Below are positions 8,920 through 16,756 of a stretch of 64,000 nucleotides of DNA, piece by piece. Every line of letters begins with the position of its first letter. Within the stretch, counting starts at the first letter, position 1. Under the pieces are notes generated by a model. The model made no database searches. It had not been told where the DNA came from and worked only from the letters and a program-made list of their open reading frames with translations. Position numbers and translations under genes: made by a program. Source of the DNA: Streptomyces lydicus (GTDB taxonomy: Bacteria; Actinomycetota; Actinomycetes; Streptomycetales; Streptomycetaceae); assembly GCF_004125265.1 (NCBI RefSeq), contig NZ_RDTE01000001.1, forward strand, positions 372,001 through 436,000. The letters are read 5' to 3'.

Positions 8920-9266
8920 CAATGTGTTCCCCCTCGTGGGCCTGGTGGCGACGTCGGCATGTTCAACGACGCCGCACGATTTCGAGCACCTGTTCTTTTC
9001 GGACGGGTTGCGCACCCTGCAATCCAGCGGATTTCCCAAGGTGTGCAGTGCACCGACCCTTGTCGCGCCCTTTTCGCACAAGAGCACGAGGTGGCGAGGC
9101 ATGGCCGAAACGCCGACACTCCTGTAGCTGCGGCTGCACGGCACCATCAAGAGTGCGCCGCTGATGCCTCCTCCCGCTCGCCCGGGGCCCTTGGCGGTCC
9201 TCGCTGGAGCGGGCGCCCGGCCAGGTTCGCCGGGGCGTCCATGCGCCCAGACCAGCGTCGGGCTGC
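8920..9266. other. Intergenic gap without recognised gene
   Basis: About 350 bases between the PP2C-like gene and the ABC transporter, both on the minus strand. It is less GC-rich near 8990-9060 and probably contains the ABC promoter. No convincing coding frame or hairpin was found. Confidence 0.5.
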
Positions 9267-10127
9267 TCATGCCATCGGCCCGAAGCCGATGCACGCGAGG
9301 GCCTTGTCGTCGAACACTTTGTAGCGGGGGTGCTTGATACCGCTCGGGTCGTCGTGCTCGTAGGAGTGGATGGTCTCGACCACCTGCTGGGGGCCGATCG
9401 CGGTGCAGGCGTCGGCGAAGGCGTCCCAGGACCAGAGCCCGTAGGGCTCGACACCGGCCAGGGCACCGTCCGTCATGACCCACATGCGTTTGATGTCCGA
9501 GACCGGCCAGGAGCGCACGACGGCGTGGCGAGCGGCTGCCGGCGTGGCCTCGGCCACCCAGTACGCCAGCGGGTCAACGCCCTGGTTGATGTGCTGTATC
9601 TGGTGTTCTCGCAACTGCTGAACCACCCGGCGGTGTTCGGGAGCGGTGAACCCGCACCCGGCGCGGAGCTGCTCGAACATGACGTCCCGGGCGGAGGAGA
9701 GGCGGACGAGGTTCTCCAGGCGCTCGTCGCGCAGCACCTCGAAGCCGTCGTGCTGCTCGACGACCACGGGCGTGTCGCAGAGTACGAGCGCGTCGACCAT
9801 GTGGTCGTGGGGGCGGTGGCGCACGATCGCCACGGTGGCCGCCGGCGAGGCCCCCGGGACCAGGCCGTGCTCGCTGGCCACCGTGGTCAGGGCCTCGTGG
9901 AGCGTGATGCGCAGGTCGAGGTGCTGTGCGCGGTCGTGAACGGTGATGACCTCCTCGCCGAGGGTCTGGGCGTACCAGCCGCCACGGGGGATTTCATCGG
10001 TGAGGGTGGAGACGCCGTCGAGGACGACTACCAGGGTGGAATCGGCATTGACGAGGATGCGGTCCTCGGACGGGCGGCCACCGCCGGAGAGTTCCCCGGT
10101 CGCTATCTGCACAGGAATGCCTTTCAT
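9267..10127 (-). CDS. PP2C-like phosphatase domain protein
   Basis: 286 residues if started at the ATG at 10127; no strong ribosome site is visible. PP2C (PPM) family metal-binding blocks are recognisable: SEDRILVN near 18-25, VVVLDGVS near 31-38 and a late MTDGALAG. These hold Mn/Mg ions for dephosphorylating Ser/Thr phosphoproteins in the cytoplasm. Several usual spacing motifs are weak, so the protein may bind rather than cleave its target. It sits upstream of the ABC transporter with a 350-base gap, so a joint operon is uncertain. Confidence 0.65.
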   Translation of the reverse strand: MKGIPVQIATGELSGGGRPSEDRILVNADSTLVVVLDGVSTLTDEIPRGGWYAQTLGEEVITVHDRAQHLDLRITLHEALTTVASEHGLVPGASPAATVAIVRHRPHDHMVDALVLCDTPVVVEQHDGFEVLRDERLENLVRLSSARDVMFEQLRAGCGFTAPEHRRVVQQLREHQIQHINQGVDPLAYWVAEATPAAARHAVVRSWPVSDIKRMWVMTDGALAGVEPYGLWSWDAFADACTAIGPQQVVETIHSYEHDDPSGIKHPRYKVFDDKALACIGFGPMA

Positions 10128-10179
10128 CGTCTTCGTACTGAGGTCGGGGCGTTGGCACGCATCGGTGCGGCCGACGGGG

Positions 10180-10422
10180 CTACGTCTGAGCGCCGCCTTC
10201 GCCGAGCGGCACCTCGGCAATCACCGTCCACGTGTACGTGTCTCGCCAGGCCCGTTCCTGGTCGACGAGGACGGCTCGGATCACCGTCATCCGGGGGCGC
10301 GGCGGGCGGAGCTTGACCAGGGTCCGGGTCAGTTCCTCGTGATCCCACTGGGCACCTAATGGTGGAGTCGGGTATTGAAACTGACGGAATACGCGCCCGC
10401 TGGACCATCTCACAGCCACCAA
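10180..10422 (-). CDS. Small hypothetical protein, start uncertain
   Basis: An 80-residue frame beginning with TTG at 10422. The composition (FQYPTPPLGAQWDHEEL, then TWTVIAEVPLGEGG) looks like a real basic-acidic mixed protein rather than antisense noise, and it lies directly upstream of the PP2C-like gene on the same strand. No domain is recognised and no ribosome site stands out. Confidence 0.4.
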   Translation of the reverse strand: MVAVRWSSGRVFRQFQYPTPPLGAQWDHEELTRTLVKLRPPRPRMTVIRAVLVDQERAWRDTYTWTVIAEVPLGEGGAQT

Positions 10423-10486
10423 CGGGCTGACTCGACGTCTATCTGGGCCGGTGCGGCCGGTACGAGGGCGGCACTACGCTGCTCCT

Positions 10487-11047
10487 GTGAGGAATACCAA
10501 AGCTTTCAAGGACGCCGTCGCGCAGACGCTGGCCGAGCTCGCCCGCCTCGGGGTGACAGTGCGGTCCGGGGCTGTAGCAGACGTCATCGAATCGAACATG
10601 ACCGAGGTCGCCGCCCGGCTGGGCATCCAGGAACGGTCCGCCTGGCGGTACTTCGACGCGGCCGGACTCGCCGCGGCCATCGCCAAGCAGCAGAGGGAGT
10701 TCGAGGAGTCCAGCGACAGCGCTGGCGTGGGCGTGGCTCCCATGCCGCCAGTCGACAATCCTGAACTCGCCCTGCTGCTCGCGGGAGTCCCGGACTCGCT
10801 GGTACGGACCGGCGGTGACCTCTATGCGGTTATCATCAACGTCGCCGTGAACGCGTGGATGGCCGGTCACATCCACGGTGAGGACGGGTGCGAGGGTTGC
10901 GAAGGCAGCCGCGGACCGTCCGGCCATGACTGGAGCGACCGGATGAAGCAGATCACGACGATGTCGCCCGACGTCACCAAGTGGTTTGACCGGGATCGGT
11001 GGAATGCGGCTCTCCACGACAGCGGCTTCAGCGTCGAGCGGCGCTGA
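10487..11047 (+). CDS. Putative HTH-containing hypothetical protein
   Basis: 186 residues from the GTG at 10487, chosen over a longer GTG start because the extra N-terminus looks random. Residues about 35-62 (MTEVAARLGIQERSAWRYFDA) fit a helix-turn-helix of TetR-like type. The rest is acidic with a Cys-rich HGEDGCEGCEG stretch that might bind a metal. No family name can be given. It is transcribed away from the minus-strand cluster to its left and converges on the broken phosphotransferase to its right. Confidence 0.6.
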   Translation: MRNTKAFKDAVAQTLAELARLGVTVRSGAVADVIESNMTEVAARLGIQERSAWRYFDAAGLAAAIAKQQREFEESSDSAGVGVAPMPPVDNPELALLLAGVPDSLVRTGGDLYAVIINVAVNAWMAGHIHGEDGCEGCEGSRGPSGHDWSDRMKQITTMSPDVTKWFDRDRWNAALHDSGFSVERR

Positions 11048-11089
11048 CCGCGTATCGAGGAAGTGCTGGTGCAGTTCCATCGGTTCGAT

Positions 11090-11523
11090 CTGGTCGCCCA
11101 GAACCGGCAGAATTAATGGTGGAGAGGCGGCGCGCTCGGCACCAAACGTGGGCAGGAGGGTGCGGGGCGCGGTGTCGTGGAAGCGGGCGAGCAGAGCGCC
11201 GGCCTGTCCGTAGGCGTGACGCTCCTGCCGCGGAGTGAGGGCGAGTGACTGCAGAGGCTGGCCGGCACCGAGGACATCAGCAGGAGTTGGGCGTCCCCGT
11301 CAGCGTCGAGCAGTTGGGGTGCACTCGCGCCGAGTGCCGGAGCCCAGTAGGAGAGGGCTTTGCGTTCCCGCCGGAAGCTGTCGGTGCTGGTGTTGGTCTT
11401 GAGGATCATCTGCCGTCCGTCGGTGGCCCGAAGGCGGAGCACTGTGGTGGACGTGCCGGGCCAGCTGTGGTCGGCGACCACTTCGGCCGGCCCGGCCATC
11501 CGGGCAATCGCCCTGCCGTTCAC
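11090..11523 (-). pseudogene. Broken aminoglycoside phosphotransferase-like gene
   Basis: From the GTG at 11523 (overlapping the kinase stop as GTGA) the frame encodes the N-lobe of an APH-type kinase: WPGTSTTVLRLRATDGRQMILK, then KALSYWAPALGASAPQLLDADGDAQLLLMSSVP. Near position 11260 the homology moves to the next frame (GQPLQSLALTPRQERHAYGQ, then AGALLARFHDTAPRTLLP), which shows a one-base-type frameshift. The catalytic HxD region never appears before homology fades near 11090. The gene is therefore frameshifted and truncated. The Nudix-APH fusion at 645-2039 contains an intact domain of the same family. Confidence 0.65.
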
Positions 11524-12074
11524 GACAGGTGCAGGACGGTGAGCGCCTGGGCGACGACCTCGTCCGGGCTGAGGGCGGTGGTGTCGATCACATCGGCCCG
11601 TTCGCTCAGCCAGGAGGCGTACGCCTGCTCGTAGTCCACGATCTTGCGGCGGCGAAACGCACGGACCTTCTCGCTGCGCTCCTCGTCGCCGGGGAACTCC
11701 ATGCTGCCGTCGATGCGGGTCCGGATGGTGTCGGAGTCGGCGTGCAGGAGGAGGTGACGCAACTCGACGTCGGCCTTGGCCAGGGCGTCGAAGATCTCCT
11801 CGGCGTACCGCTGGCGCAGCAGCGTCATCGGCGCGATGACCGGCTCGCCCTGGGTGTAGTGGTCCAGCTCGGCGCAGACGCTGGCGACCAGGGTGCGCCA
11901 TGCCGGGTAGTCCTGGAAGTCCTTCTGCCGGCTGGGGTGGTCGCCGATGCTCTTGCGCAGCAGGAAGCCGACCTCCTCGGGGTCAGTGATCAGGCTGGTG
12001 GGGAGCTGCTGGTGGAGTCGTTGGGCGGTGGTGCTCTTGCCGACACCGAAGGGCCCATTGAGCCAGATGATCAT
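11520..12074 (-). CDS. P-loop NTPase / small-molecule kinase-like protein
   Basis: 184 residues, ATG at 12074 with GAGAGG upstream. The N-terminus carries a Walker A motif (LNGPFGVGKSTTAQRL, residues 5-20) and the fold resembles adenylylsulfate- or chloramphenicol phosphotransferase-like kinases: an HADSDTIRTRI lid region near 112 and RRRKIVDYEQAY. Streptomyces have several of these AAA_33/CPT-like proteins near phosphotransferase genes; the substrate is unknown. The stop overlaps the start of the broken phosphotransferase. Confidence 0.75.
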   Translation of the reverse strand: MIIWLNGPFGVGKSTTAQRLHQQLPTSLITDPEEVGFLLRKSIGDHPSRQKDFQDYPAWRTLVASVCAELDHYTQGEPVIAPMTLLRQRYAEEIFDALAKADVELRHLLLHADSDTIRTRIDGSMEFPGDEERSEKVRAFRRRKIVDYEQAYASWLSERADVIDTTALSPDEVVAQALTVLHLS

Positions 12075-12423
12075 GCCTTGCCTCTCTGCTGTTCGTCGGT
12101 ACCGACAACTGGCCGATGCTCAGCCTGGCGAGATGCGGATACTGCTGGTAATCCGAGTTGCTGGTCGTATGCGATGTGGAATCCTCGACGACGTCGCCCC
12201 GAACGGATAGGCGAGACTGGGCCCGGTGGCGCGACGACGTCCAGCCGACGCTGCCGTCGCTGGGCTCTCCCAGCCCCTGAGCCTGCAGTGCCCTTTGGCC
12301 TGCAGGTATGCGGCGGCAGGGGCAGAAAGCCGAGCCGGAGGCACCGTGCCGCCGGGGCACACGGCCGAGCGGTCGGTAGCTCCACCCGGAGGTGCCGCCC
12401 CCCAGCCGCAGGCAGGGAAGCTC
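12075..12423. other. Intergenic gap
   Basis: About 350 bases between the regulator stop and the kinase start. It presumably contains the kinase promoter. I found no coding frame worth calling and no clear structured element. Confidence 0.5.
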
Positions 12424-13794
12424 TCAGCGACGATTGCCGAGGAAGTCGCGTGCGCGTTCGTCGAGTTCGATAGCGCTGGTTAGTCCGCGGATGCGGAAGT
12501 GGGACAGGCTCCGGCGCATGTTGTCCATGGCTTTGCGGGTTCGTCTCGATTGCACGCCGTCCATGTGGTCCATCGCGCGGCCCCAGGTGGCACATGCCTG
12601 CTCGATGCTGCCCTCAGCAGCCTGCAGCTCGGCCTGCGCGACGAGGTCCAGGGCGACGATCCGCGCGTAGGTACCTGGGGGGCGGCTCCGCGCTGCTGCA
12701 CCGTACATCGCCGCGGCCCGCGGCCGGTCACCCAACGTCTCGAATACCTTCGCGGTGCGGCTACGGACAGTGGCAGCAGGTGGCCCCCACGACAGCGCCC
12801 AGAACGGAACGGCGTCACCAGCCGCCGCGTCCAGGGCGGTGCTGGCGCGCTCAAGCTCTCGGACGGCTTCTTGCCGGTGGCTGGCACCGGCGAGAGCGTG
12901 CGCGTGGGTGACGGCGAAGAGCGCCTCGGTCTGGGCGTCGACCCGTCCGCGGACCTTGTCGACGGCCGATGCGGCCAGGGACAGGCAGTGCTCCGCGCGG
13001 TGCAGTTTCATGCCCTGCTGGGACATGGTCCTCATGACGAACGCGTCGTGCCCGGTGATCTGGGACTCGCGGGCGAGGGCGTACGACTGGAGGTAGTACC
13101 TCTGTGCGAGGCCCTGCTCCCCACCGTCATAGGCGCGCCAACCGGCCTGGTGAACACCTACCGCGGCGGCGGAGAGCATGTGCCGGTGGTCGTCCTCGGA
13201 GCTGAACCGCCCCCGGCACAGGGTCGCGACGTCGGACATCAGGTACTGCACCAGTGCGGAGCGGCCGTGCTGGCCGCCGTGGCGTTCGTCCATCACCGCG
13301 AACATCGAGACCATGTCGCGCACTGCGGCGACATCAGCGTGTCCGACCCGGGCACCGGTGCGGGCCTTGGCTGCGCGGGAGGCAATATCGGTGACGTGCT
13401 CCAGCGGCAGGACCGCCGCCGCCACCGAGTACGCCGCGCCGGACAGAAAACGTCGACGGTCCAAGTCGCCCCTCCAGATCGGCATCAGGGCCTCCAACGG
13501 GTCGTCTGTGATCGACAGCCCGACGTCGTCAGTTTCGCAGCCGGCTGGCAGGCCCAGGTCGCGCAGGGTCAGCGGTCGACCGACCTCGCGGGTTAGCGCG
13601 ACCGCAAGGAATCGGCCGGTGTCCCCCGTCGGTGGCATTCCCGAGATCCAGTGTGCAATGGACGACTTGCTGGTGCGCAGCACCGTGCCACATTCGGCGG
13701 CCACCGCCCGGACGGCAGAAGCAAGGGCCGCGTAGGTCAGGCCCGACTCGTCGACGAGGTCCTTGAGCTGGGTGTTCGGCATGCGTTTGGCCAT
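12424..13794 (-). CDS. HTH transcriptional regulator with TPR-like repeats
   Basis: 456 residues from the ATG at 13794, preceded by GAAGAGGTG; a second ATG 21 bases upstream lacks that site. The N-terminal 90 residues (NTQLKDLVDESGLTYAALAS, then SKSSIAHWISGMPP) form a Cro/C1-type helix-turn-helix. The middle hydrophobic stretch (RRRFLSGAAYSVAAAVLPL) is common in this family and is not a reliable secretion signal. Residues 170-450 are helical and TPR-like. It is divergent from the lasso peptide operon with 229 bases between the starts, making it the best candidate for its local regulator. Confidence 0.8.
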   Translation of the reverse strand: MAKRMPNTQLKDLVDESGLTYAALASAVRAVAAECGTVLRTSKSSIAHWISGMPPTGDTGRFLAVALTREVGRPLTLRDLGLPAGCETDDVGLSITDDPLEALMPIWRGDLDRRRFLSGAAYSVAAAVLPLEHVTDIASRAAKARTGARVGHADVAAVRDMVSMFAVMDERHGGQHGRSALVQYLMSDVATLCRGRFSSEDDHRHMLSAAAVGVHQAGWRAYDGGEQGLAQRYYLQSYALARESQITGHDAFVMRTMSQQGMKLHRAEHCLSLAASAVDKVRGRVDAQTEALFAVTHAHALAGASHRQEAVRELERASTALDAAAGDAVPFWALSWGPPAATVRSRTAKVFETLGDRPRAAAMYGAAARSRPPGTYARIVALDLVAQAELQAAEGSIEQACATWGRAMDHMDGVQSRRTRKAMDNMRRSLSHFRIRGLTSAIELDERARDFLGNRR

Positions 13795-14023
13795 CAGCAC
13801 CTCTTCGTTGAACACGTTGAACCACTTAACGTGACCGACACGCTACCGCTGTATCGGTGTCTGCGGTTGACTGCTGATCAGCCACCGGCTGAGACCTAAC
13901 GCTCCCTGTGAATAACGGAGTTCGGCGGTTTCGGAACGGTGGTTGCTCCCCGGTGCGCAGCTGTTGGAGCACCGGGGAGGCATTCCGCATCAGCTGAAGC
14001 GCATCTGTGAGAAGGAGAAGGAC

Positions 14024-14197
14024 ATGAGTGAGCAGCCCGAGCAGCAGAAGAAGGATGCTGTCGGCTTCATCGGCTCCGTCGCGGCCTACGCGCCGCCGCG
14101 CGCGGTGCGGTCCGGGACTCTGGCGTCGCTGGCCGAGGGCTCGTACTCGACGGGCCAGAGCGACGACGGTGACTACCACACCGTGAAGTGGCAGTAG
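14024..14197 (+). CDS. Lasso peptide precursor
   Basis: 57 residues, ATG at 14024 with AAGGAG 7 bases upstream. The leader contains YAPPRAVRSG, matching the actinobacterial YxxPxLxxxG motif read by the RRE protein (with Ala for Leu). In the lariatin precursor seven residues separate that Gly from the core; the same spacing here gives the core GSYSTGQSDDGDYHTVKWQ, with Gly1 and Asp9 placed for a 9-residue macrolactam ring. The usual Thr at -2 is Ala. An alternative core starting at the later Gly (GQSDDGD...) would give a 7-residue ring. The cyclase starts two bases after the stop. The Asp-Gly step in the core is a favoured aspartimide site, relevant to the methyltransferase at the end of the operon. 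Confidence 0.85.
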   Translation: MSEQPEQQKKDAVGFIGSVAAYAPPRAVRSGTLASLAEGSYSTGQSDDGDYHTVKWQ

Positions 14198-14199
14198 GG

Positions 14200-16038
14200 A
14201 TGACATGCACTGCTGAGTGGTTCGTTGTGCTGCCGGGGAACTCCTCGGCAGCACAGCGGGCCACCGCCCGTTTCCAGGCAATCGACTCCGGCGTCCAGAT
14301 CCTGGCACGCCGGGAGGGTAGGCCGTGGATCATCGGCCGCTCCGCCCGTACCCTCGTCGCGGTCCACGCGGCCGGTGGGTCCGCGGCCCTGCTCGGGACG
14401 CACGAGGGCGGTGAGCAGGAGCTGGCCGACGCGTTGTCCCCGGGGGACCCGATCGGCACCGTCGTGGCGCTTATGCGCGGGGCGGGCAGCTACCACGCCG
14501 TCCTGGCCACGGGGAGTGGTACCTGGGTGTGTGGGGATGTGGCTGGGATGCGGCCGGTTTTCTGGGCGCGGGTCGACGGTGCGGTGGTGTTCGGGGATCA
14601 CGCGCGATTGCTGGCCGAGGCGGCCGGCACCGTACGCGTCGACCCCTCGCACCTCGCGATGCACCTGCTCGGTCCGGTCCCTCCACTGGCGTTGACGGAA
14701 TCCGGCTCCAGCCCCTACGAGGGCGTGCGGGCGGTGCCACCGGGCAGCGTCGGGTACGTCGAGGGCAGCCAAGCAGTGGCGGTTCGCCGATGGTGGACTG
14801 CCCCTGACGACGAACGTGCTCTGCCCGAAGCGGCGCCGGTACTGCGGGACGCACTGCGCCGCGCGGTGGCCGTGCGCACCCGCGGCGAACCGTTGGTGGG
14901 CTGCGAATTGTCCGGAGGTGCTGACAGCACCGCCCTGTCCGCCCTCGCCTACGAAGAGGTCGGCGGTGAGCGGCTGGCCAACTTCACGCGGGCCCCCGCG
15001 GACCCGGCCAACGACGACACCGACTGGGCCCGCCTGGCCGCCGCGTCCCAGCCCGGCGCCTCCCACGACATCTTCGAAGTCGGCGCCGTACCGCCCCAGT
15101 TCGCCGGCATGGACGCGCCGTTCGTGCTGGACGCGCCGTCTCCCTCCGCCGCCAGCCCTCTGCGTTCGGCCTTCTGGTGGCGTCACGCCGCCGGGACCGG
15201 AGTAAGGACACTGCTGTCGGGCAAGGGCGGAGATGAACTGACGCTCACTGCCCTGCCCTACCTGTCCTACACCCGTCGCCGCGACCGGCACACCGCCCGC
15301 CAGCACATGAAGGGGTGGGCTGCCCTGTGGGGCTCGTCGGTGAGGCAGGTCCGGTTGCAGGCCGTGGCGCCGATGCCGTACGCGGCGTGGCTCGCCGGGT
15401 GTCTCACGCGCAAGGACGAGTCCTTCGGGTGGGAAGCCGGACCGCACGTCCCGCCGTGGCTCACCGCGTCGGCCCGCACGGTGCTGGCCGACGCGGTGAG
15501 CACGGCAGCCGACGCCGCGGAACCTTTGCATGACCGGCCGCACCAGCACACCGCGATGGCAGCCATCCGAGCACTGGCCCGCTGGAACCGGCTCCAGGCC
15601 GATGCCGCCGCCCCGTTCGGTATCCGGATCGGCTACCCGTACGCCGACCAGCAGGTCATCGAGGCCGCACTGTCCACCCGCGCGGAGGCCCGCACCAGCC
15701 CCTATCAGAACAAGCCGCTCCTCACCGCGGCGATGCGCGGCATCGTGCCCGCCACCTACCTCGCCCGGCGCACCAAGGGCGGCTACAGCGCGGACACGAC
15801 GGCCGCAGCCGCCGCCATGCGCCAGACGTTCGCACGTCTGCTGGACGCGGACTGCCGGCTCGCCTCATACGGACTCATTGACCCCGATCGCCTGCGGGCG
15901 GCGCTCACCAGCTGGGATCGTGCAGACGAGCGCACCGACCTGCTGCTGCACCTGACCGTCATGTGCGAGATCTGGGCCCGCACCGCGGACAACCATCCCC
16001 TGCCGACTCTCGATTCCCCTGTGGAGGCACGATGCTGA
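14200..16038 (+). CDS. Lasso cyclase (asparagine synthetase-like)
   Basis: 612 residues from the ATG at 14200, two bases after the precursor stop; a GTG at 14188 would overlap the precursor. The C-terminal half is the ATP-pyrophosphatase domain with the PP-loop CELSGGADSTALS near residues 232-244; it adenylates the Asp/Glu side chain of the core and closes the isopeptide ring. The N-terminal ~200 residues correspond to the glutaminase-like domain, which is not used as a glutaminase in lasso cyclases; the Cys2-type nucleophile of true asparagine synthetases is not in place. Length agrees with known McjC/LarC-type cyclases. Confidence 0.9.
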   Translation: MTCTAEWFVVLPGNSSAAQRATARFQAIDSGVQILARREGRPWIIGRSARTLVAVHAAGGSAALLGTHEGGEQELADALSPGDPIGTVVALMRGAGSYHAVLATGSGTWVCGDVAGMRPVFWARVDGAVVFGDHARLLAEAAGTVRVDPSHLAMHLLGPVPPLALTESGSSPYEGVRAVPPGSVGYVEGSQAVAVRRWWTAPDDERALPEAAPVLRDALRRAVAVRTRGEPLVGCELSGGADSTALSALAYEEVGGERLANFTRAPADPANDDTDWARLAAASQPGASHDIFEVGAVPPQFAGMDAPFVLDAPSPSAASPLRSAFWWRHAAGTGVRTLLSGKGGDELTLTALPYLSYTRRRDRHTARQHMKGWAALWGSSVRQVRLQAVAPMPYAAWLAGCLTRKDESFGWEAGPHVPPWLTASARTVLADAVSTAADAAEPLHDRPHQHTAMAAIRALARWNRLQADAAAPFGIRIGYPYADQQVIEAALSTRAEARTSPYQNKPLLTAAMRGIVPATYLARRTKGGYSADTTAAAAAMRQTFARLLDADCRLASYGLIDPDRLRAALTSWDRADERTDLLLHLTVMCEIWARTADNHPLPTLDSPVEARC

Positions 16039-16328
16039 CCCTGGCACCCGGAGCGCGCGTCCTGACCGACCCGGCGACCGGCCACGGCACCCTGGTCAGC
16101 GCCGACGGCGAGGTCTTCACCCTCAATCCCACCGCGGCAGTGGCCCTGTCCACACTCGCAGACGGCGGCACCGTCGCCCACGCCGAGGAGGAACTGGCAC
16201 GCCGCTGGCCCTGCGTTCCCTCCGACTCGCTGCGCGCAGATCTCGATGTCCTCCTCGGCCAGCTCCAGGAGACCGGCACAGTGCAGCAGTGTCGGGTGGC
16301 CCTTTCTCCGAGGGACATGACGCGATGA
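16032..16328 (+). CDS. Lasso B1 protein, PqqD-like leader-binding (RRE)
   Basis: 98 residues, ATG at 16032 overlapping the cyclase stop by seven bases. The PqqD-like winged-helix pattern is visible: VFTLNPTAAVALSTLADGGT, then a helical region and DLDVLLGQLQETG. In actinobacterial lasso systems this split B1 protein binds the YxxP leader motif and delivers the precursor to the B2 protease and the cyclase. Its stop overlaps the B2 start (ATGA). Confidence 0.9.
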   Translation: MLTLAPGARVLTDPATGHGTLVSADGEVFTLNPTAAVALSTLADGGTVAHAEEELARRWPCVPSDSLRADLDVLLGQLQETGTVQQCRVALSPRDMTR

Positions 16329-16756
16329 GCCTTCCCGTCGCGCTGCCGCCCCGAATCCCGCTCGGCCTGCGGCAGCGCGTACTGGCCCGTACGGCGGCGG
16401 CACTCGCGCCGCGGATCAGCGCCACCACGCCCCGGCTGAAACGCACCTTGGCCCGAGCCCAGCACGGGGCCCGCCCCTCCACGACCGCCGAGGTCGAACA
16501 CGCCGTCTTGGCAGTCTGCACCGCCAACCTCCACCTCGGCGGTCTCCGTGCGTGCCTGCCCCGTTCGGTAGCGGCCCTGCTCTACTGCCGCGCCCACGGC
16601 CATACCCCTGACCTGGTGCTCGGCATCAAGCCCGGCACTACCCAGGTCCACGCCTGGCTGGAGGCTGACGGCCGGCCTGCCGGGGAGCCGAGCGACCCGA
16701 CCCGCACCTACACACCCGTCACCCGACACAGCCCCCGGGAGAACACGCAGCGATGA
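16325..16756 (+). CDS. Lasso B2 protein, transglutaminase-like leader peptidase
   Basis: 143 residues, ATG at 16325 in an ATGA overlap with B1. It matches the lasso B2 cysteine protease family: the catalytic Cys77 in RACLPRSVAALLYCR, His109 in VHAWLEADG, and an acidic residue just after. It removes the leader so the core Gly N-terminus can attack the activated Asp. The length is usual for a stand-alone B2. It is coupled by ATGA to the methyltransferase downstream. Confidence 0.9.
   Translation: MSLPVALPPRIPLGLRQRVLARTAAALAPRISATTPRLKRTLARAQHGARPSTTAEVEHAVLAVCTANLHLGGLRACLPRSVAALLYCRAHGHTPDLVLGIKPGTTQVHAWLEADGRPAGEPSDPTRTYTPVTRHSPRENTQR

Noticed and set aside
12424..13794. Twin-arginine secretion signal in HTH/TPR regulators
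   Set aside because: The RRR plus hydrophobic run is internal, over 100 residues from the start, and is common in these cytoplasmic regulators.
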